NCBI RefSeq assembly: GCF_009494395.1
Contig: NZ_VZCB01000079.1
Location: 248,001-312,000 of the forward strand
Direction of reading: 5' to 3'
Length of the DNA: 64,000 nt
Source of the DNA: Segatella copri
Lineage (GTDB): Bacteria > Bacteroidota > Bacteroidia > Bacteroidales > Bacteroidaceae
In this document: piece after piece, positions 36,824 through 46,567 of the stretch
How positions within the stretch are numbered: position 1 is the first letter of the stretch
How the letters are laid out: each line of letters starts with the position of its first letter
Program-made: the position numbers and the translations under genes
Notes under the pieces: model-generated
Database searches by the model: none
Seen by the model: the letters and a program-made list of their open reading frames with translations, nothing else
Told to the model about the DNA's origin: nothing

Positions 36824-36900
36824 ACTGTAATATTATTAAAATAGAGAAATTATGAAAAATAGAGAAGAAGGGGATTGCCCCACCTATTCCCTTTTTTATG

Positions 36901-36954
36901 CAAAGGTACAACTTTGCTCCAAGAACAACTTTTCTCCATGTTCCAAACACTTTG
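36901..36954 (-). promoter_or_regulatory. GH115 promoter: -7 element and candidate HTCS box
   Basis: -7 TACCTTTG (minus) at 36901-36908; box ATGTTCCAAACACTTTG at 36938-36954, 29 bp apart. Confidence 0.7.
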
Positions 36955-37114
36955 GCGTACATTCCCACATCAACAAAAATATGATAAATACTGCCCAATT
37001 AAGTCAACATCTAAGACTAAAGCGCTAACATGATGACCTGCCATCTTACCATTAACATAGATCACCTTTCTATATGTTGCAAAAACATCGCAAATTTAAA
37101 CTTGTAACAAAACT

Positions 37115-37168
37115 ATATATTTAAGGAACATACGAAACATCAATTATATCATTATTTTTATAACTTTG
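37115..37168 (+). promoter_or_regulatory. Promoter of the + strand GH43 gene, weak box
   Basis: -7 TAACTTTG at 37161-37168, 32 bp before the ATG. At the same 29-bp offset the reversed box is only weakly matched (9 of 17, ending GGAACAT); a second partial match ending GAAACAT lies at 37124-37140. The rest of the 376-bp divergent region 36824-37199 holds no gene. Confidence 0.4.
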
Positions 37169-37199
37169 CAAGCACAAACATATAATAATATATAGCAAT

Positions 37200-39230
37200 A
37201 TGACAAAAATCAAAAATCAGTGCATGGGATTCATGCTCACAGCCATCCCATTGCTTTCGCTCAGCACTCCTTGCATGGCACAAAATCCATATCTCCCACT
37301 TTGGGAGCATGTGCCAGACGGAGAACCTAGAGTATTCGAAGACCCTGACAACCCAGGGAAGTACAGAGCTTACATCATAGGCTCTCACGACACATCCTTC
37401 AAGTCTTACTGCGGATCAGACATACGCATGTGGTCTGCCCCAACAGAAGACCTCACCCAGTGGAGAGACGAGGGAGCCATTTTTTCCTATCACATCAACA
37501 ATCAATGGGACACCATGTTTGCTCCCGATTTGGTAGAGATAAAACGAAAAGATGGAACAAAAGATTACTATCTCTATCCTCACTCCCGAGGATACAAGCG
37601 TGTGAGAATGGTCTGCAAAGGCAAGCGACCTGATGGTCCTTTCACTCCCATCAACCTCAATGCAGATGGAACGGAAGAGCTGCCAGGCAGCATCCTCGAC
37701 TTCGACCCTTCCGTATACATCGAGAATATCACTGACCCAAAGGATCCAGATTACGACACAGGATTCAGAGCATACGGCTACTGGGGATTCCAACATTCAT
37801 CAGCCGCACAACTCGACCCTAGCACCATGTACTCGCTCAGACCAGGTACTGAGCTCATCAAGTACTCGCTGCCAGCTTGCGACGCACAAGGCAACGTAAG
37901 AGACCCTAAGGGAACAACCTACCCTATCATCAAGGGACAGAAGCCTACAGATTTCAACTTCTTCGAGGCATCATCCATCCGAAAAGTAGGCAACAAGTAT
38001 GTGATGATTTACTCCGGCTATTCCGGAAAGGAATACGGATTAGGCAACACCAACTCCACCTTGCGATATGCCTATGGAGACACCCCATTAGGTCCATGGA
38101 AGAATGGTGGTGTATTGGTTGACTCACGTGGAGTGGTTCCTAACGAAGACGGCACCAAGTTAATCACCAGCAATGCCGCCCATAACACCCATGGAAGCCT
38201 ACAAGAAATCAACGGTCAATGGTATGTGTTCTATCATCGCCCACCACGTGGATTTGGGTTTGCCCGTCAGTCTGTCGTTGCTCCCGTTACCATCCAATGG
38301 GATAAGAAATCTGTGGAAGAAGGCGGAAAAGTGGTTATCAGGGCATACGATCCATACAACAAGAAAGGCATCTGGACCGCCAAAGCATCCGACAACACAG
38401 AATACACGGGAGCAGAAGTCACTTCGGAAGGATTCCAGATATACGGCTTGAATCCATACCACTACTATTCTGCTGGTATCGCCAGCTATCTGAGCAACAA
38501 CCAAGCCATGCAGGATGCCTGGGACGTATGGAACAACCACATGCCTGTAAACATGAACGCTGGTGACATCGTTGGATTCAAGTATTTCGGATTCGGCGGT
38601 CTCAGCAAAGCACAGAAAGGATTGCAACCTTTTGAGGGAACAAAAAAAGGAAACGGCACCCAACTTAATATCTTTGTGAAGGCAAAAACGCAAAAGAGCT
38701 TCAAAATCAAAGTAATGATGGATGGTCCATGGGCAAACAAGACATGGAAAGGCAAATTGCTTGGTGAGCTAACGGTTCCTGCCCAGACTTCAGCGCAGGG
38801 AATCCAAAAGTTGACACTGGACGTAGCAGACAAGGTAGATGGTATCGGCAAGAAACATGCCATCTATCTCATCGCCGAAGGTGAGGGCAAGCAACTTTGC
38901 GAACTGGAGGGCCTCGGATTCACCAAGAAGGGCGAGAACATGGAATGCCCAATATCGCCTACCATCGAAATCAAGATGAACGGCAGAAAACTGGATGTTC
39001 CTACCATTCCAACGAGAATGACCAATGAGAATGGCAACTTCGGTTACAATGAGTATGATGTCATCGCCTCTTTGCAAACAGGCGAGAAGAGCGCACCACG
39101 CATCACTGCATCATCCGACAACAAGGAGGTGGAGATAGAGATTCTTCAGCCTAAGACCTTGCAAGACAAGGCTTATGTGAAATGCACCTACAAGGGCATC
39201 AGCAAGAATTACACCATCCACATCAAATAA
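37200..39230 (+). CDS. GH43-like enzyme with C-terminal beta domains
   Basis: 676 residues, signal ending CMAQN. The only locus enzyme on the + strand. GH43 fold at about 30-390: probable base D40 in HVPDGEPRVF, IIGSHDTSF, pKa-tuning Asp in ILDFDPSVYIEN, acid Glu in FNFFEASSIRKVGNKYVMI. This sequence pattern (PDGEPRVF) belongs to a GH43 group unlike the three others here, so a different linkage is likely. A CBM6-like domain (about 420-580, GFKYFGFGGL to LEGLGF) and a C-terminal Ig-like stretch (590-676) follow. Substrate unknown; arabinose or galactose side chains are the usual options. Confidence 0.85.
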   Translation: MTKIKNQCMGFMLTAIPLLSLSTPCMAQNPYLPLWEHVPDGEPRVFEDPDNPGKYRAYIIGSHDTSFKSYCGSDIRMWSAPTEDLTQWRDEGAIFSYHINNQWDTMFAPDLVEIKRKDGTKDYYLYPHSRGYKRVRMVCKGKRPDGPFTPINLNADGTEELPGSILDFDPSVYIENITDPKDPDYDTGFRAYGYWGFQHSSAAQLDPSTMYSLRPGTELIKYSLPACDAQGNVRDPKGTTYPIIKGQKPTDFNFFEASSIRKVGNKYVMIYSGYSGKEYGLGNTNSTLRYAYGDTPLGPWKNGGVLVDSRGVVPNEDGTKLITSNAAHNTHGSLQEINGQWYVFYHRPPRGFGFARQSVVAPVTIQWDKKSVEEGGKVVIRAYDPYNKKGIWTAKASDNTEYTGAEVTSEGFQIYGLNPYHYYSAGIASYLSNNQAMQDAWDVWNNHMPVNMNAGDIVGFKYFGFGGLSKAQKGLQPFEGTKKGNGTQLNIFVKAKTQKSFKIKVMMDGPWANKTWKGKLLGELTVPAQTSAQGIQKLTLDVADKVDGIGKKHAIYLIAEGEGKQLCELEGLGFTKKGENMECPISPTIEIKMNGRKLDVPTIPTRMTNENGNFGYNEYDVIASLQTGEKSAPRITASSDNKEVEIEILQPKTLQDKAYVKCTYKGISKNYTIHIK

Positions 39231-41208
39231 TACATTCAATACATTCTAAAAAAACGCTTCGCACTTTGTTTGGTGCGAAGCGTTTTTTGGATTTGATAAC
39301 CATCACAAAGCCACCACGAGGCTGTGCTGTGATATACTCTTTCATACCCCTAACCTTACGGTATGAAATTTTCCAAGGATTTTTTGCCGTTCCGCTATCC
39401 TCGAACAAAACAACACGTGAGTTTTGCTTTGTCAGAGAAGATAAATTCAGGGCCAGTTTCAGGGATTCATCCTTGCCATTAATGCCTGCCACATACCAGG
39501 TGCTTCCCTTTCTGCGAGCCATCACGACACTTTCGCCCGGATAACCATTGAGCAATCGCGTCTCATCCCATGCTGTAGGCATGTTCGAGATAAAATCCTG
39601 CACTTCCTTTGGCTGGGCAAGATAACTCTCCGGCTTATCAGCCCAATGCATCAAAGCCGACTCAAACAAGATTGGCAATGCCAACTCATGAGCATGGGTA
39701 GTGATATGCGGATGCTGAGAATCAGAAAAGGTGCAAGGCGTATAATCCATCGAGCCCACGATGCCGCGGGTAAATGGCAAGGTAGCATTATGGCAAGCAG
39801 CCTTTTTTGTCAGCACAGATTCATTATTATACCATTCCGCTCCATACACACCCTCGGTAGAGAGCAGGTTGGGATAAGTGCGCTGCCAGCCTCGGGGAAC
39901 AGTAGCACCATGAAAGTTAACCGTAAGATGATGGCGTGCCGCACACTCCAAGAGGTCGATGCAATACTCCATCGTTTCCTGTTTATCGCCAGCAAAGAAG
40001 TCAATCTTCACTCCAGCTACGCCCATTTTCTCCAACCAGGCAAACTCCTTCTCCCTGTTTTCCGGAGCATTCAGTCTATTGTGAGGACCTGGTGCACCCC
40101 AAGCCTTAATCCATGCAGTAGAAGAATTATACCAAAGCAAAGGCTTCACACCCCTATCCTTAGCATATTTCAAAGCCTCCTCGATGGTGGCTCCATTCTT
40201 CATCTCATCCCATTCTGCATCAATCAATACGTATGGCAGATGCAAGGTCTTCGCCATATCTACATACTTTTTAATGATATTCAAGTCGTTTGAGCCATGG
40301 TTGTAAGCCCAATAAATCCAGCTTACACTTCCCGGTTTAATCCATGCAGTATCTTTCAGACGACAAGGGGCACTGACATCAGTTACCAGGGTCGAAGCTA
40401 TCAGATCCTGCTTCTTTCCAATGACAACCACTCGCCAGGGAGATTTCCAATTACCCGAATAATGCTGTGTGTTTTCATCCAGGAACACATGATAGTCCTC
40501 CGGATTCTGCCCATTCTTCAAGGAAGAGGCACTGTTGATTCGTTCTATACCAGCTTCAGTAATAAGAGAGTACACACCATTCTGCTCAAGCAGACAAGGA
40601 TAGCCCCAATGTTGTTTTCCACCTTTACCGGTAGTGGATAAAGGGAAGAAATTCTCATAAGACTCCGTCCATTCCTGAAACCACCGGCGCGTGCCTTCAC
40701 TGATATGATAAGTAGTCAAATCCTGCTTGATTGACGTATGCTGCAAACCCTCCAACTCATAACGGAAGGCTACGCCATCGTTATAAAGTCGAACCACCAT
40801 GCGCAACGGGCGCTGCAGATCATCCCCAAAGGTATAAACTATTTCATTCGCCTCGTTCTTGCATTCACTCTTCTTTCCCATGAGCATCTGATAATGCTCC
40901 GAAATATACTTGGGTTTGGAAATGTCTTTCAAGACTAGATTTCTTCCTCCACCATCGCTGGTATTCAAACCATAACCAGAAATATGAAGCACCTGGCTTT
41001 CCTTATTTCCTCTACAGGCATCGCGATAAGCTACCTCAAAAACCTTCACCTTATTTTCCTCACCCTCAGCCTTCCATTCAATCTTTCCATTGGGAGAAAA
41101 GAAAGTTTCCCGCAGATTCTGGGCAAAAGCTGCGCCCTGCATGGCAAGCAGCCATACAATCAACAGTAACGGCTTTCTGAAAGCCAAGATTTTCGTTGTA
41201 TTCATCAT
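39223..41208 (-). CDS. GH97 enzyme, copy 1, reading through its terminator
   Basis: 661 residues; signal ending AAFAQ. Alpha-galactosidase-type GH97 by the retaining-class nucleophile D403 (GVKIDFFAGD) with E452 in STEGVYGAEWY; inverting SusB-type members lack that Asp. N-terminal beta-sandwich to about 290, TIM barrel 295-560, C-terminal sandwich. Its mature part is nearly identical to copy 2 at 51471. Copy 2 ends MVIK-stop; here the stop is missing and 22 more codons (beginning SKKRFAPNK) run through the hairpin at 39251-39286, overlapping the convergent GH43 gene by 8 bp. Expression would thus give mostly stop-less mRNA unless termination is inefficient. Confidence 0.9.
   Translation of the reverse strand: MMNTTKILAFRKPLLLIVWLLAMQGAAFAQNLRETFFSPNGKIEWKAEGEENKVKVFEVAYRDACRGNKESQVLHISGYGLNTSDGGGRNLVLKDISKPKYISEHYQMLMGKKSECKNEANEIVYTFGDDLQRPLRMVVRLYNDGVAFRYELEGLQHTSIKQDLTTYHISEGTRRWFQEWTESYENFFPLSTTGKGGKQHWGYPCLLEQNGVYSLITEAGIERINSASSLKNGQNPEDYHVFLDENTQHYSGNWKSPWRVVVIGKKQDLIASTLVTDVSAPCRLKDTAWIKPGSVSWIYWAYNHGSNDLNIIKKYVDMAKTLHLPYVLIDAEWDEMKNGATIEEALKYAKDRGVKPLLWYNSSTAWIKAWGAPGPHNRLNAPENREKEFAWLEKMGVAGVKIDFFAGDKQETMEYCIDLLECAARHHLTVNFHGATVPRGWQRTYPNLLSTEGVYGAEWYNNESVLTKKAACHNATLPFTRGIVGSMDYTPCTFSDSQHPHITTHAHELALPILFESALMHWADKPESYLAQPKEVQDFISNMPTAWDETRLLNGYPGESVVMARRKGSTWYVAGINGKDESLKLALNLSSLTKQNSRVVLFEDSGTAKNPWKISYRKVRGMKEYITAQPRGGFVMVIKSKKRFAPNKVRSVFLECIECII
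39248..39288. terminator. Bidirectional terminator inside the GH97 copy 1 reading frame
   Basis: AAAACGCTTCGCAC (39251-39264) pairs perfectly with GTGCGAAGCGTTTT (39273-39286). T-runs follow on both strands (6 on +, 7 on -). It ends the + strand GH43 gene and, on the minus strand, falls before the only stop codon of GH97 copy 1. Confidence 0.92.
39291..41127. repeat. 1837-bp direct repeat, copy A (GH97 mature region)
   Basis: Aligns without gaps to 51473-53309. Identity by eye is about 95-97%. Left edge is the AAA lysine codon just before the stop position; right edge is the gggcaaa that encodes the Phe-Ala of the signal cleavage site. Flanks are unrelated. Confidence 0.95.
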
Positions 41209-41288
41209 TATGATTGTTTATTCGTTTAACGCTACAAAATTACGAATAAACAATCATAATGACTTTTTTAAATGTTTCAAATACTTTA
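41207..41288 (-). promoter_or_regulatory. Promoter of GH97 copy 1: 18-bp palindrome around the -7 element, plus box
   Basis: ATTATGATTGTTTATTCG (41207-41224) and CGAATAAACAATCATAAT (41243-41260) are perfect inverse copies. The 18-bp spacer holds the -7 TAATTTTG (minus, 41235-41242). Box ATGTTTCAAATACTTTA at 41272-41288 is again 29 bp away and covers the HTCS stop codon. The palindrome reaches the GH97 ATG, so read-through RNA would hide its start region. Confidence 0.7.
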
Positions 41289-44200
41289 CTCAGTATATTT
41301 TGCCGCATATTCCGAAGGCGACATACCGAAATATTTCTTAAATGCAGTGGAGAAATGACTGTTATTGGCAAATCCCACCATATACGAAACCTGCGTAATG
41401 TTGATTTTACGCTCTCTTATCAATCGGGCAGCCTCATTGAGACGGATGTTTCGCAGGAACTCGCTGGTAGGCACACCGGTCATCTCCTTCAACTTACGAT
41501 GCAGCTGGGTGCGGCTTACGCCCACCTCATCACACATTTTCTCTACATTGAAGTCAGAATCGCTCAAGTTCTCGTTCACTACCTTCATGATACGCTCCAT
41601 CAGCTCCTCGTCGTAGCCTTTCACCTCTATCTTCTCCACCTTGTCGTCCTGCTTCAAGGCACCACTGAACTTACCCTTCAAGCGACGTACATTGTCGATG
41701 AGATTGTCTACCGTGAGATGAAGTTCCTCCAGACTGAATGGTTTTGCCAGATAAGCATCAGCTCCTAGCTTAATACCCTCCAGCCTATCGCTGATTTCAG
41801 ATTTGGAAGTAAGCATGATGACTGGCACGTGGCTGATATTGGCATTGCCCTTGATATTCCTAAGCAGCGTGATACCATCCATCTCAGGCATCACCACATC
41901 GCTTACCACCAGGTCGAAATCATCGGTAAGCAACTGCTTCAGTGCCTCTTTGCCATTGTTGCAGATTACAAAGCGATACCAGTCGCTCAGTTCCGTCTTG
42001 ATATAGCGGCAGATTTCGATATCGTCATCCACCAGCAGGATTTTACTGTTCTTGCTAGCCCCACTTCTCTGCAGTTTCTTTCCATTCACCACGTAGTCTG
42101 AATTAATCTGGCTATCCTTAAGATGTTCTTTTCCCAAAGGCAATTCTATGATGAAACAGGCACCGCTCTTCCCGTCTTCACGATTATGTGCATACACATC
42201 ACCTCCATGAAGCCTTACGATGGAACGGCAGAGATTCAAGCCGATGCCCGAACCTCCCAGGTGCATATCAGCAGAATTTTGTCCCTGATAGAAGCGTTCA
42301 AACAGGGTTTTGGCATCATCGTTCTTTCCCAATCCCTTGCCGCTATCAATCACATACAGGAGCACCTTCTTATCCTGCTTCTCAATGCGGAAGATGATTT
42401 CGCCGCCATTAGGCGTATATTTAAAGGCATTAGACAGCAGATTAGCTATCGCCTTATCCAGCTTGTTGCGGTCTATCCATGCATTCACAGGCGTCTCTGG
42501 CATCTCCAGCCTGATATTAATACCACGCAGGTTGGCATTATAGGTGAAGAGCGAAACCAAACCCTGCGAAAACTCCACCAGGTTGGTTTCCCTGCACGAG
42601 AGGTTCATCTGATGCTTGTCCAGGCGTCTCTTGTCGAGAATCTGATTCACCAGGGTGAGCAGACGCTGTGCGTTTCGGTCGATGGTATCAATATCCGCCT
42701 GATATTCCTCAGCATTTCCCAATCGCTCCTTCAATTTCTTCAGAGGCTCCATAATCAGCGTCAGCGGCGAACGGATATCGTGGGTGGCATTGATGAGGAA
42801 CTGCATCTTAGCCTCTTCCAGATCTCTCTTCTTCATGCGCAGATAAACAATGATAGCGGCAGCCGTGAGGCCGAGAATCAGAAAGAGATAGATGAGCTTC
42901 GCCCAAACGGTAAGAAACCAAGGTGCCAGCACATCCAGGTTGATCACCTTTTTATATGTGGAGTACTTGCCGTTGCAATAGATACGCACTTCTATACGAT
43001 AATGTCCATACGACAAACCTGTGAAGTTGAAGCTATTGTCTCCAGCCGCATTGCTGATCCATTTGCCCCCGTTGATGCGATACTGGAACACGATGTTACC
43101 CACGCTCTGATAATCAAGCTGGGAGAAGCTGAGTACTATCGACTTGAAATCAGACGGAACACTCAGATTATCTCCAATAAACGGAGCCATCTTTCCATCA
43201 AGCAACACACCCGACAGATAAATGACGGACGTTTTCTCATTATAATCCTTTACCTGAGAAGGCCTAAAATAAGTCAAACCTTCGGAGTTTCCATAACAGA
43301 TAACCCCATCCGATGTAGAACCTACTACTCCAGCCAGATATTCCTTGGTCAAGAGTCCGTTTCCCTTTTCAAAAGAGAAAAACGACTTAGCTTTACTATC
43401 ATAACACCAGATACCCTGCGCAGTGCTCATCCATAGGTTTCCCTTGACATCCTTCTTCAGCGAATAAATTCTCAATCCGCTAATACTCTCGGAATGAGGC
43501 CAAGGGGTAGTCTGCTGTTTTTTTCTGTCATAGAGATAAAGCCCCATCTCTGTGGCAATAGCAATCTTACCATCCGACAGTTCTAATGTAGAATAGCACG
43601 TTTTACCCTCTAACAAAGGCCGAGAAAGAATGATGTCAAAATATCCGGTTTTGGTATCCATGCACGACACACCATTGGCTGTTGCACACCAGAGCCATCC
43701 CCGGGAATCTAACCTGATCTCCGATGTCCAGTTATTACAAATGGTTTTGTGTGGACGCTTATCATCCATCAGATATTGCGTCATCTTGCCACTCTTTCTA
43801 TTCCATACATAAAGTCCGTTGCCCGGGCTCGTAAAATAAATATTACCAGCAGCATCTACCTGCATACCATCTAGAGAAAGTCCATTGGCAGGCAGCAACA
43901 ACCGGTAAGTCTGATGCTTCCAATCATACTCAAAAATGCCATCACGGCCATATACATAAACATTCTTCCGAAAATCCGAGTACACTTTGATTGGTCCTGC
44001 AGGACTTTGCAGTAGCTTGGTATTGCCCGTCTTCTCATCCAAGAGATACAACCCATGATTTTTGACCACAAAAAGCATCAATCCGTCAGCAACTCCCACT
44101 ACAGACGAAATGGTTTCCATACCAGCCCCCAATTCATCCAAAGAAACCGGATGGAACACATTCTTATCATTATTCGACAAGAAAAGTCCTTTCATATAGC

Positions 44201-45164
44201 ATCCATACCACTGATTACCATCTCTGTCTATCAGCAAATCGCTAATATGCGCATTATCAAAGATAAACGATTGGTTATTCAACTCCACCCGATAAGCCTT
44301 TCTGCTTCCATGCGGTATCTTGAAAGTTCCATCTCCCGAAGTACCCAACCATAAATTGCCATACTTATCCAAGGTAACAGCACTGATATATCCTGCCCCC
44401 TGATGAGCTGAAAAATCGAAATCGTAGCGTGAGAAGCTATGCGAGGCATAATCATAGCGCATAATGCCGCCCGTATGCGCCACAAAGAACCCCTTCTTGT
44501 CTGTGGCATATAATTTACGGATGCCAAACAGATCTTTAGGTTCATATACACTTACCAGTTTGATAGACTTGCCATCGTATTTATATTTTCTCAACACCTT
44601 TGTATGATTAGCCTGCCACAGATATCCCTCATCATCGAAGAACAGTATAGCAAAGAAATCATCCACTGAATTTGCAGATTTCCTTGAAAGGCGAGTAACT
44701 TTACCTGTAGTCATATCCAACCTATAGGCACCATACCCGGATGTACCTATCAGGAGATTATGCTTTCTATCCTCAATAAGAGAACTTACTCTTATCTTCT
44801 CATCTTTCTTTTCCAATACGATATGCTGGAAACTATTGGTAAGATAAGAATATTTATAGAGTCCACGATTTGTTGCCACAAAGAGGAACTCTTTGCTGTA
44901 AGGATAGAGTTTTACGATATCATTGTCCTGAATGGTTGTCGTATCGGCAGGATTGCAAAGATAGGTACTGAATTTATAGCCGTCAAAACGATTCAGTCCA
45001 TAATTGGTACCCACCCAAATGAAACCATACTTATCCTGTATGATACATCGAATCAGGCTACTCGACAGGTCGTTGGATGTATAAAGTCGTCCTGTGACAG
45101 CATGAGAAAAGCATGTCAGCATCTGGACGATGCAAATGATTGAAAAGAGCATAAAACGTTTCAT
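41286..45164 (-). CDS. Hybrid two-component system regulator (HTCS) of the saccharide locus
   Basis: 1292 residues, one-protein signal path. Signal peptide (to about 22), two seven-bladed propellers of Reg_prop repeats (about 25-650, e.g. DKYGFIWVGTNYGLNRFDGY, DKYGNLWLGTSGDGTFKI), a Y_Y_Y domain (about 680-745), one membrane helix (about 757-780), kinase core with His in FLINATHDIRSPLTLIMEPL, ATPase (GSGIGLNLCRSIVRLHGG), receiver (LLVDDDIEICRY, DLVVSDVVMPEMDG) and AraC domain. In Bacteroidetes such proteins bind oligosaccharides in the periplasm and switch on the adjacent locus. Arabinoxylan oligosaccharides are the inferred ligand. Intact, of usual length. Confidence 0.95.
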   Translation of the reverse strand: MKRFMLFSIICIVQMLTCFSHAVTGRLYTSNDLSSSLIRCIIQDKYGFIWVGTNYGLNRFDGYKFSTYLCNPADTTTIQDNDIVKLYPYSKEFLFVATNRGLYKYSYLTNSFQHIVLEKKDEKIRVSSLIEDRKHNLLIGTSGYGAYRLDMTTGKVTRLSRKSANSVDDFFAILFFDDEGYLWQANHTKVLRKYKYDGKSIKLVSVYEPKDLFGIRKLYATDKKGFFVAHTGGIMRYDYASHSFSRYDFDFSAHQGAGYISAVTLDKYGNLWLGTSGDGTFKIPHGSRKAYRVELNNQSFIFDNAHISDLLIDRDGNQWYGCYMKGLFLSNNDKNVFHPVSLDELGAGMETISSVVGVADGLMLFVVKNHGLYLLDEKTGNTKLLQSPAGPIKVYSDFRKNVYVYGRDGIFEYDWKHQTYRLLLPANGLSLDGMQVDAAGNIYFTSPGNGLYVWNRKSGKMTQYLMDDKRPHKTICNNWTSEIRLDSRGWLWCATANGVSCMDTKTGYFDIILSRPLLEGKTCYSTLELSDGKIAIATEMGLYLYDRKKQQTTPWPHSESISGLRIYSLKKDVKGNLWMSTAQGIWCYDSKAKSFFSFEKGNGLLTKEYLAGVVGSTSDGVICYGNSEGLTYFRPSQVKDYNEKTSVIYLSGVLLDGKMAPFIGDNLSVPSDFKSIVLSFSQLDYQSVGNIVFQYRINGGKWISNAAGDNSFNFTGLSYGHYRIEVRIYCNGKYSTYKKVINLDVLAPWFLTVWAKLIYLFLILGLTAAAIIVYLRMKKRDLEEAKMQFLINATHDIRSPLTLIMEPLKKLKERLGNAEEYQADIDTIDRNAQRLLTLVNQILDKRRLDKHQMNLSCRETNLVEFSQGLVSLFTYNANLRGINIRLEMPETPVNAWIDRNKLDKAIANLLSNAFKYTPNGGEIIFRIEKQDKKVLLYVIDSGKGLGKNDDAKTLFERFYQGQNSADMHLGGSGIGLNLCRSIVRLHGGDVYAHNREDGKSGACFIIELPLGKEHLKDSQINSDYVVNGKKLQRSGASKNSKILLVDDDIEICRYIKTELSDWYRFVICNNGKEALKQLLTDDFDLVVSDVVMPEMDGITLLRNIKGNANISHVPVIMLTSKSEISDRLEGIKLGADAYLAKPFSLEELHLTVDNLIDNVRRLKGKFSGALKQDDKVEKIEVKGYDEELMERIMKVVNENLSDSDFNVEKMCDEVGVSRTQLHRKLKEMTGVPTSEFLRNIRLNEAARLIRERKINITQVSYMVGFANNSHFSTAFKKYFGMSPSEYAAKYTE

Positions 45165-45212
45165 TGGCTTATGATTGTATATAATTGTTATTTACATGAA
45201 TTATTTATCCTG

Positions 45213-45220
45213 CAAAGTTA
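45213..45220 (-). promoter_or_regulatory. -7 element of the HTCS gene
   Basis: Minus-strand TAACTTTG, 49 bp before the ATG. The 17-bp box is not found at the 29-bp offset, in line with a constitutively made sensor. Confidence 0.5.
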
Positions 45221-45317
45221 TTTTTTTTCTGTCAGAAAAAAGAAAAAAAACAAGAATTTGCATTCTTTAGTAGTGTTTTTGCTCAAAAATTACAAGAGAA
45301 AAGGTTTATGCTACAAA

Positions 45318-45361
45318 AAAACGCAATAAGATGACCTTGCAAAACGCAAGGTCATCTTATT
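45318..45361 (-). terminator. Terminator of the GH43-GH97-GH31-GH127-esterase operon
   Basis: AATAAGATGACCTTGC (45325-45340) pairs perfectly with GCAAGGTCATCTTATT (45346-45361); seven T residues follow on the minus strand. Confidence 0.9.
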
Positions 45362-45451
45362 TATAACTGGGATTTTACATCCTTAATCTTCGTCATTACC
45401 CGAATTTACTTCCCCAAACTTAAAGCTCTTGCTTACATCAATACCCTCAGC

Positions 45452-46543
45452 TTATTTCTTGATAACCTTTCTGGAAACCTTTCTGCCATTGGCAAGCTGT
45501 GTCTGCTCGATAACCATACCCTTGGTCTGAGCGCTGATGCGATGACCCGCTAAATTGTAGGTCATGCTATGGCCATTTCCAAAAACATTGATTGCGTTCT
45601 CAGTAATACCAGTACTGGTATCCGCCTTTTTAATCTTCACATTGCCAAGAATAACCGCAGCCCAACCAGAAGACATGGTGAAATAAAGTTCATAGTCACC
45701 TTCTTTTTCTACAGTGAAGTTCAAGAAGTGAGCCAGAGAACCTTTCACCACCAGATTGGCATTCTCCTTCAAGTTACCTTCCGAATCCAAGTTCTGTTCC
45801 AACAAGACAGACTTATTGTCGCTTATGCCAGCAATGCCAGCATCAAAGGTCACTGCCCCATTCTCGGAACCATCATTTCAATAAGAAGAGTTGAAAGAAA
45901 GCTGGTATTTGCCAGGAATCAAGTGCAGACGATGCCCATCATACAAGCCATAAGAGAGTTTGCACTGGTCGAAGTCACGAGCACTGAGATAGAATCCTGT
46001 ATTGAAATCACCACCAGCCACGAAATCCTTGATACGAGCACCACCCGTATTGGCAGCGCCGTTCGCTTTCTCATCGCTGCGGCTCCCATCATTCATGCTA
46101 TTGATGCGCTTCCACCCAGCAGGCACGCCTTCACCTACGTTGATAACCTCGTCTTCCCAATTGTCAGAGAACAACACCTCACCCTTAGCCTCGCTAGAAT
46201 CCTCATTATCAGGAAGATCGAGCTTATACTGCTTGAAGAAGTTCCAAAGCTCGCGGGTAGAATAGACTGCATTAGGATCATCCGAATGCCAATGTCCCTT
46301 ACCATCAATGGCGATGAGAGTAACCTCTGTACCATCCACCTTATTGATATAGCGAGTACGAGTGGCGGCAGCATAACTCATGGATGCAGGATAAGGACGA
46401 ATCACCTCTGGATTATCCACATCACAACCTTCATAAGCAGCCCACTTCTTGACATAATCGTCAATCCTACCATAGCCACCAGCGGCATGGTTTGGATCGC
46501 CGCCCCATTTCACGACATCATCTCCCGTGCCATGGATGTGCAT
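45452..46543 (-). pseudogene. Truncated CE1-type esterase with in-frame stop
   Basis: Starts inside a domain: MHIHGTGDDVVKWGG is the Asp-region of an alpha/beta-hydrolase of the feruloyl/acetyl-xylan esterase (PHB-depolymerase-like) kind, with the catalytic His likely in GKGHWHSDDP. The N-terminal half with the GxSxG serine is absent; the frame closes at a TAG ten codons upstream, next to the GH127 stop. A beta-sandwich follows but is cut by an in-frame TGA at 45878-45880 (after FNSSY); the same frame goes on (NDGSENGAVTFDAGIAG) to 45452, ending in a YNLAGHRISA...KVIKK tail common on Prevotella secreted proteins. Last gene of the operon. Two independent lesions make it non-functional as an esterase. 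Confidence 0.85.
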
Positions 46544-46567
46544 AAAATCTAAAAATAAATTCTACAA

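Noticed and set aside
42123..43436. 437-codon open frame opposite the HTCS gene
   Set aside because: Antisense shadow of kinase and propeller coding; no promoter of its own and low-complexity antisense composition.
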